Shown here: positions 57,400 to 64,000 of the stretch, one piece after another
Numbering within the stretch: position 1 is the first letter of the stretch
Layout of the letters: every line of letters starts with the position of its first letter
Source of the DNA: Dipteronia dyeriana
Lineage: Eukaryota; Streptophyta; Magnoliopsida; Sapindales; Sapindaceae
Assembly (NCBI GenBank): GCA_032871835.1
Contig: CM065295.1
Coordinates: 62,865,687-62,929,686 of the forward strand
Length of the DNA stretch: 64,000 nt
Direction: 5' to 3'
Notes under the pieces: model-generated
What the model saw: the letters and a program-made list of their open reading frames with translations, nothing else
Told to the model about the DNA's origin: nothing
The model's database searches: none
Made by a program: the position numbers and the translations under genes

Positions 57400-57800
57400 T
57401 GATTCGGTTAATAATAAAGAAGCCAGTTTAATAAGATACTTGGCAATTGAAGTCATTCGGGTAACAACCAGTTTAATAAGACACTCGGTTAAGTTACCCG
57501 AACATCGAAGCCAATTTAATAAGATACTTGGCAATTGAAGTCATTCGGGTAACAACCGGTTTAATAAGATACTCGGTTAAGTTACCCGAACCTCGAAGAA
57601 GCCAGTTTAATAAGATACTTGGCAATTGAAGTCATTCGGGTAACAACCGGTTTAATAAGACTCTCGGTTAAGTTACCCGAACCTCGAAGAAGCCAGTTAA
57701 ATAAGACACTTGGCAATTGAAGTCATTCGGGTAATAACCGGTTTTATAAGATACTCGGTTAAGTTACTCGAACATCAGCCAGTTTAATACAACGCTCGGC
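57400..57800 (+). repeat. ~90-bp minisatellite downstream of integrase (D)
   Basis: Units share ACTTGGCAATTGAAGTCATT at 57438, 57526, 57617 and 57708, followed by CGGGTAACAACCGGTTTAAT and ACTCGGTTAAGTTACCCGAA. Each unit is itself built of two related halves (AGTTTAATAAGATACTTGGC and GGTTTAATAAGATACTCGGT). It lies in the same place as the unrelated ~97-bp repeat of element B. The stretch 56906-57400 before it shows no gene. Confidence 0.92.
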
Positions 57801-57940
57801 AACAATCAGCAATAAACAGATCAAGACCATTCAATTCAAAATAAAATAAAATTTTATTGCTTCTAAAAGAATGGTTACAGATCAAAGAGTGGTTCTTTAA
57901 AAGTAAAAAATAAATCAGAATTTTCTACAGTTCTACAAAA

Positions 57941-60892
57941 TTAAGGTTGCGAGGATTTTGAGCCTTTGCCAATACTCGAATCTGGCATCATCTCGTACTC
58001 ACGAAGCAGGCTCTCATTAGACGGCCAAGTGATTTTGTCGACAATATCATCCCTCCACTGGCTGTAATCTTCACCCGGGACTGGCCCGACATCTAGGACT
58101 ACACCCTCAACCGACTCTTGACTTGCATAAAAGGTCGAGAGAGAATGCTCGGCCGGAATCTCTAAATGCATGGGATGAGGCTCTTTGCCTTGACTAGGAC
58201 AGTAGGCCCTTCATTCCTTCATCTGAACCCTAAGAGACTCCAAGGACAGGTCCACATGATGTCTGATTGATAGCTCCCAATTAGCTCGAGCTTTCTCGGT
58301 CGCTCTATTCTTAACTTTGAAGAACTCGCCAGCCGAAACTAACCCGCTTTGAAACTCCCGAAGAAGTACGGCATCGTAAACAGAGGATCTTTTAAAACGA
58401 TCCACCCCTTGGATCTTAAGTTCCAACCTGGCCTCTCGGGATAGGGATTCAACTGTTAACACCTGGCGCTCCAGATCTTCGATTTTTTGGTCATATGCCG
58501 AATTTGACTGCTCTGCCTCCTGCTCGAACTTAAGCACGGATTCTTCAGTAGAAGATAGGAGATTTTGAAGTGATGCAACTTTCTCCTCTGCCAAAGATGT
58601 CTTCTATTCGGCTTCAACCTGCTTCGCCAGACAATGGTCGGTGAATATCTGTACAGAACCGACCTCCTGCTGATAAGCTTCTTCATCTCGAACATAACCA
58701 TCCTCACTCGTCTTCAACTGAGCCTCCAGACGCCTTATTCGATCAGCTTGATGATGCTGCGTTTGAACTAACTCAGCAAATTCGGCCACCATCTGCAAAG
58801 AGATATATTCAGAAATCTGACAGAAGCAAAACAATAGAGGAGTCGGGTTTAACTTATATAAGATGCACCATTGAAAACATTTTGAAGACGTTTAGTCAGG
58901 CAACCATCCCGAAAGCCGCTCCAGCGGTCTTCCCCGATAAAAGCCCGACCAGAGGACATCTCCCGTAGCATATCCTGGGGAGAAAGGAATAAAGGAACCC
59001 CCGAGGGTTCAGCTCCCAGATTTCCAAACTCGGGGGTAGGAGAAGCCCTATTCGGTTCTAAGGATGGAGAAGGAACCCCCGAAGGTTCAGCCCTCATATC
59101 TCCAACTTCGGGGGTAGAAGAAGCCCTACTCGGTTCTGAAGCAGCCGCATCTACTGATACACCAGCACCAACACTAGGGGAAATCTCATCCGTAACATCT
59201 TTATCACTGGAGTCGATAAATGAGACTACCCGAGGAACTTTGAGAGGACAAGACGGCGAACTAACTACCTTTCATTTCTCACCCCGAGAACGATGAAAGT
59301 TAAGGTCAGCAGCAGGATCTTCCTGCGGATCGTCTCGGAAAGACTCAAAGAATTCGGCACCTGCAGACACTTGATCCGTCAAGACGTTACCACCGTCGCT
59401 GGCTACAAATAGCCCAACAGGCTCTTCACCCGAGCCTTCACATTGCCTCTCTCTATTAATAGGCAGTTGGGTGTCAGTTGGCTCACTTTGGCCACTCGGA
59501 CCAGCATAATCATGAGTAGAAGGCTGAGCACCCTGGTGAACGTACTAGGGGATCTGTTCCTCAGCAATGTCAGTTTCCTCATCAGACTCAGGTGGAGCAA
59601 TACCTTCATCGCCCTGACGGGAAGCTTCATTTCTACTCGCTTACAGAATCGCCTTCACCTAGCGAGCCTGAAGATCGCTGACGACGTCCGTATCGAACAC
59701 TAGTAAAAAAAAAAAAAGATTCATGTTAGAAAAGAAAATAAAAAGCAGAAAAATACAATAGAAAGAGCGTCGGGTCACTTACATCGCCTGCGATGGCCTG
59801 AAATATGTCTGAAAAAGCCGAGCTTTATCAAATCCTCCTTTTTAAAAAGGTAGCTCTTGCTCCTCTTCTCCAGAGTACGAACAGCTGCCCGAGTCAGCCT
59901 CTTCAACTCATAATCATTATAATCAATTATTTTTCTGTTCCACACTTCGGGGGAACAGAAGAAACGGGGAACACTCAACACCGTTCGGGAATCCCTAGAT
60001 CTAACAGTGACGTTGAGCCCGAGAGCCCCTCCAACGAAAAACCAACTGTTCTTCTAAAATTTGTTGGATGTAGGGAATCCCCATACGAAACCCTTCTTTT
60101 TTGGGTCATCAGAGGTGTCGACCTACTGATTCACCTTTGCTCCTTTGGGGACCCAACCGTCCGATGGAATAGATGCAAGAAAAGATGTCCTCGTCTTGCT
60201 AACTTGCCTCAGCGTAAAGAAATGCATGATTTCATTCGGGGAAGGCGGCGAAAGGTTCATTCGACTGAACATGTGTCACATGCACATCAAGATTTTATAA
60301 CTATTCGGGGCCAACTGAGCTGGGGCTATCCCTGCTTCAGCCAAAAACCAGGCAATAAATGGTTGAAAGGGAAGTGTGACACCACAGCATAGCATTGATC
60401 CATAAACCGCGACCATACCCTCAAGAGGATTCCATACGGCTCTATCCCCCACAGGAACCAAAATGACAGAGTCAGGCAAGTCGAATCGGGAGCGGTTGGC
60501 TCAGTATCAAAGCCACTCGGGCGAGTATCAGAAAATGAAAGATGAGAGGCCCTGTACACCTCATCATCGTCACCCTCGTTAACAGTCTGTTCCCTGGTCT
60601 GAAAGCTGCTCGAGCCATGCTTGTATACCTTACTTCTGCTCTGATGCTTACCCATCCTTCGAAAAGATACCCTGTGATTAGAAATATCAGAATCAGAACT
60701 AGATGGAGAACTCGATACAGGGCTGAAAGTGACGTCAGGATGAAGCCCAGAAACATCAACCTCTAAGAATGGAGGTTCATCTATTGGGATATCTCCCAGT
60801 AATCGTTTAATTCAAGAAACTAACTGGAAATCCCCACGTTCTAATGCATCAAAAGCGATTTTAAAGAGACGATGGCAGGAAGATGGCCTCAT
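57941..60892 (-). pseudogene. Antisense ORF of element D (plant transposon-like)
   Basis: Opposite to pol. The likely start ATG (complement of 60890-60892) opens MRPSSCHRLFKIAFDALERG, DFQLVS, stop, IKRLLGDIPIDEPPFLEVDV, alignable with the start of C's ORF. Then an acidic Ser-rich part (SSPSSSDSDISNHRVSFRRM). Near 60480-60276, after a frameshift, PFQPFIAWFLAEAGIAPAQL, APNSYKIL lies in the plant 'putative gypsy type transposon' type of region. Next come GFVWGFPTSNKF, stop, KNSWFFVGG and VPRFFCSPEVWNRK. The C-terminal third (58834-58211) is predicted coiled coil (SLQNLLSSTEESVLKFEQEA), then AVLLREFQSGLVSAGEFFKV and EPHPMHLEIPAEHSLSTFYA. Ends SSQP. Role unknown. Confidence 0.8.
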
Positions 60893-61360
60893 TAAAACTA
60901 ACCTTGAATTGAGATTGATGCAATATCTTCAAACGGAGAATCGCGAACTTCTGGAGAAAGAAATCTGGGTTTAAAGAAATATCTGCTAAAAATTGTTGAG
61001 AATAAACCAACGATGTCTCCCAGCGAAGAATTTAAAAAGGAGACGGCACGAAATCCTAGGATTTTTTATGATGAAACTCGATGACGTATGCAGCGTTTGA
61101 GGAGACGTAAAAGTCATTTCTCATAAATGATATTGAAAAACGAAGAGATGAGGGACACGTGTCAAAACAGGAAGTAACCCCCGACCATCAGAACTTCAAA
61201 ACGTCGCCATCATTTAAGATCTCGCGTAATAAAACGAATCGAAACTACATGGTCACCATTATGACACATCATTATGACAAGACGGCTATTCTGACGAGTA
61301 AAAATTAACATGATTAAAATAATCTTGCCCGAAATGAAATTTACTCAGTAAAAATATTTT
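60893..61360. other. Region between antisense ORF start and 3' LTR of D
   Basis: About 470 bp that would hold the promoter and leader of the antisense ORF. On the minus strand there are CT-rich runs and TTCATCATAAAAAATCC near 61060-61085, but no clear TATA box. No protein on either strand. Confidence 0.5.
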
Positions 61361-61367
61361 AAGGGGG
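61361..61367 (+). other. Polypurine tract of element D
   Basis: AAGGGGG immediately precedes the 3' LTR start; plus-strand DNA synthesis would start from it. Confidence 0.8.
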
Positions 61368-62269
61368 TATTCTCGTATGTGAATTTTACCAAGCATACAT
61401 ATCATCAACAGGAAGGAGAAAATTGACAGGTGGATACCTAAATAGGCACTCAGAAAATATCCTACGATACATCATTAAAGAAAAGAAAACCCGAGTAAAC
61501 CAGTAGCATGGTAAGACCTACTCGGGATCAACTAAATTACTCCAAATCAATTAAAAGTACTTGGGGTAGACAAAAAAACACCTTCTACTCGGGCTTAAAC
61601 GGCGATACTCTGGACCAACAAGTGTTATTCTTACTCGGGATAAATGCGACCCGAGTAAGAAACTTAGTGCTTAGTTTATACGGATTGAGTCATAAAATAC
61701 ACGAAAATAGCCATCAGGAAGGAATCCGAAAGAGAATAGAATATTGAGCTAGAAGAATCCTCAATCAGGAAACAACTTAATTTCGCTACAAAGACTACAT
61801 TCTTATAAGGAAACAAATCCAAATAAAACTACACTACTAGAGTCTCATTCGATTTCCATAAGAGACTCCGAAACAGGAAAAAAGACAAATCAACCTCAAG
61901 CAAGTAACCGAATCACAATTAAATACAAAGATCTTGTATTACTTGTACAAAGCAGATTAGGGTTCTATAAACATATAAATAGACTCATAATCTTGTTCCA
62001 AAAGAGATATAGGCAATATAACATACACAACAAGCAACAGAAAAATACAGAGAGAAAAAAAAGAGATCGAGAGCTTGTAAACATCATATTTTCATAGTGG
62101 ATTTTGGCTTGGTTGATCCTTCAACCACCCGTGGACGTTTCTCCGGTCATCGGAGTTTTACCACGTAAAACTTGTGTCTTCGTTACTCTCTCTGAATCTC
62201 TTTCTCTTTGAATTAATAGCCGAAATCCAATCCTTGTTGGTTTTTGACACAATCCAGAAATCGACGTCA
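61368..62269 (+). repeat. 3' LTR of element D
   Basis: This 902-bp LTR aligns along its length with 50236-51139. It begins TATTCTCGTATG (the usual TG has become TA) and ends GACGTCA before the ACAAA target duplication. About 40-45 differences from the 5' LTR were counted by eye, plus a two-base indel near the end. Confidence 0.95.
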
Positions 62270-62274
62270 ACAAA

Positions 62275-64000
62275 TGTGCACTACTGAAAAATAAAAGATA
62301 AATATACCAATTGAATTCCGCTACATGAGATAATATATTAATATTTTTTGAGTTCTTATTTTAAAAATAATGTTTCATTACTTATTTGTTAAGATATTTT
62401 ATGAATTTACTAATTAATTTTGAACCATTTTTATCTACTGCACTACACAAAATTAATCGAATAAAAGATGATAATATATTGCAACATAAAATATTTATTT
62501 ATTAGAAGTTTGATGGAAAGAATAATAATAATAAATTGATAAAGAACGAGATTTGATTGTAAACATGTAGGTAGATGTAGGCAAAGTACATCCCAACTTC
62601 GTTGACACTTACCGGCTACAATAACACAACAACCGCCCATCGATTCTCAGTCACTGCCAAGGTCTGTTATTGTCAAGACATTGAAGAGCCCAGTTCAATA
62701 CATGCTTTGCACACCGCGTATTGTGTGTATCCCCGTCTAGATCCCCATGTTCGCTCAATTTTTTAACAAATTCTCGATATTCACTCCTCTGTCGACACAC
62801 CACCAGCACCTGACCATCCACGTCAACGACGACCCGATCCTATTCTCGTCCGACCCGACTAAATTTCATGCACATCTCTGCTTTCACCGGTTTGATGAAA
62901 ACACGTCGTTTCAATACACCTGTCAAAGCCGTTTGAGATTGCTCTAGTATCTTAAATGAACTTATTTACCGAACCACGAAAATAATATAAAACAAATTTT
63001 TAGGTAAACAAAAGAAAAATGAAAAATGAATGTTAACGGAAGGAAATAATTGGATAGAACAAAGAAAGGCTTATTATTTGTTTGAGACTTTGAGTGAAGC
63101 AACCGGTTTTAAAAAAAAAAAAAAAAAATTAAGGTAATTTATTGTATGAAAGGAAAATTTAATGACAAAGCACTAAAAAAAGAAAGAAGAATAAATTAAG
63201 GAGGGAAACGAAAAAGGGAGGTGGGAGGAATAATTATAAAATAATAATAATAGTAGCAGTAGTAGAGAAAAAGCAAGAGATATCAATTAGTTACTATAAT
63301 TAAGTAATAAAAATCTTGTATTTAATGACAAAGCACCATAAAAAGAAAGAAGAGAGAAGGGAGGGAGACGAAAAGGGGGGAAGTGGGAAGAATATTGAAT
63401 TTATATACTTATTTTTATGATTTTGTTAATATTGGTAGAAATTAATATATTTATATTCAAAGTTCCCTCTCAGTGATAAATAGCGTTGTGAATGTCAACT
63501 TTTATATATTATATAGACATATATGGTGAGTCCCTCGTAAGGATCTCTTACTTTAATTTCGGTATGAATTCACATTGATTTAAATGAATTTTTGTGTAGA
63601 TAATAAGTTCTTTAAAATCTACCTATAAATAAAATTTGAGAATTTTTCTAATATTAAAACTATTTTTCTTGAATTTCTTATATTTCGTCCATTTTTCTAA
63701 TATCTTCATATTTAAAAAAAAAAATCGGTAAAAATAGTTTATGTATTTGAAATTTTTTAATATTCTATTCATACATAAATTTTAATGAACTTATCATCCA
63801 TAAAAAAAAAATCAAATCAAAATTCATTCAAATGGGTGTAACTTCATGGTAATCTTTATCGAAATTAAAATAAAAGATCCTTTATAAGAGACTTAATATA
63901 TATATAAAAAATATCATTACCTATTATACTTCAATGCATTAAAATAATAATGACAATTTCAAGAATTTTTTGAACTTTAAAAGCCTCAATTATATCTTCC
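62275..64000. other. AT-rich spacer, no gene assigned
   Basis: Mostly AT-rich. A GC-richer patch at 62580-62950 has coding-like frames on both strands (minus strand EYREFVKKLSEHGDLDGD and HVLNWALQCLDNNRPWQ, followed by a GTAAGT) but I recognise no family. 63158-63235 and 63317-63395 are two copies of a purine-rich unit (ATTTAATGACAAAGCAC, AAAGAAAGAAG, GGGAGG). 63480-64000 has no features. Confidence 0.5.

Larger units (their letters stand above)
50236..62269 (+). mobile_element. Tat-lineage Ty3/gypsy retrotransposon D, complete LTR to LTR
   Basis: A 12.03-kb plus-strand element with two ~0.9-kb LTRs and a perfect 5-bp target duplication, ACAAA, at 50231-50235 and 62270-62274. Internal order: primer site, gag, protease, RT, RNase H, plant-type RNase H, integrase, ~90-bp minisatellite, antisense ORF and polypurine tract. 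The LTRs differ at about 40-45 positions by eye (about 5%), mostly transitions. Every ORF carries stops or frameshifts, so D is not autonomous now. A, at the other end of the window, is the same family in the opposite orientation. Confidence 0.96.

Noticed and set aside
57400..57800. CRISPR-like array
   Set aside because: Units are contiguous ~90-bp tandem repeats without distinct spacers and lie in a plant retrotransposon.
59805..60392. 195-codon plus-strand ORF
   Set aside because: Antisense to the conserved antisense ORF of element D, whose minus-strand frames align with element C.

Overview
The window looks like nuclear DNA from a flowering plant, probably a eudicot: very AT-rich, full of nested LTR retrotransposons of plant-only lineages (Ty3/gypsy Tat with a second, plant-type RNase H; Ty1/copia SIRE-like), with many TA microsatellites, MITE-like elements and a relic of the plant-specific DUF674 family. 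I see no intact host gene. Every coding region carries stops or frameshifts, so the window reads as silenced, decaying intergenic DNA.

Layout. 1-6105: the 5' part of a minus-strand Tat element (A), cut by the window start. It runs LTR at 5269-6105, then gag, protease and RT, and its protease is split by a 2.1-kb solo-LTR-like insertion (1093-3230) that itself carries a tRNA-derived SINE-like piece. 6106-7867: AT-rich spacer with short tandem repeats and copy 1 of a dispersed repeat. 7868-17307: a minus-strand copia element with two ~1.35-kb LTRs, a Met-type primer site and degraded gag-PR-IN-RT-RH. 17308-18690: copy 2 of the dispersed repeat, split by a 1.1-kb hAT-type element. 20884-21960: a DUF674 pseudogene with a recognisable intron. 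23630-25497: copy 3 of the dispersed repeat and two MITE-like elements set inside TA microsatellites; a third lies at 18701. 28581-38663: a plus-strand Tat element (B) that has lost its 3' end. 38664-46848: a minus-strand Tat element (C) that has lost almost all of pol, so the gag zinc finger abuts the integrase C-terminus. 46849-50235: AT-rich DNA with a ~325-bp tandem array. 50236-62269: a plus-strand Tat element (D), complete from LTR to LTR, with a perfect 5-bp target duplication (ACAAA). 62275-64000: AT-rich spacer.

The Tat elements share a plan: LTR, gag, protease, RT, RNase H, second RNase H, integrase, then (B and D) a minisatellite, then a long antisense ORF reading back from the 3' LTR toward pol. 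The antisense ORFs of C and D are clearly homologous and contain a region like the plant 'putative gypsy type transposon' family; B has a truncated one. A and D belong to the same family. LTR divergence counted by eye is about 5% for D and about 6% for the copia element. Many pol stops sit at Trp or Gln codons, as expected from cytosine deamination in methylated, silenced copies.

Nothing here is convincingly a new functional system. The most distinctive observations are the small elements nested in (TA)n tracts, the pol-less element C that kept its antisense ORF, and repeat expansions at the same site of two reverse transcriptases.
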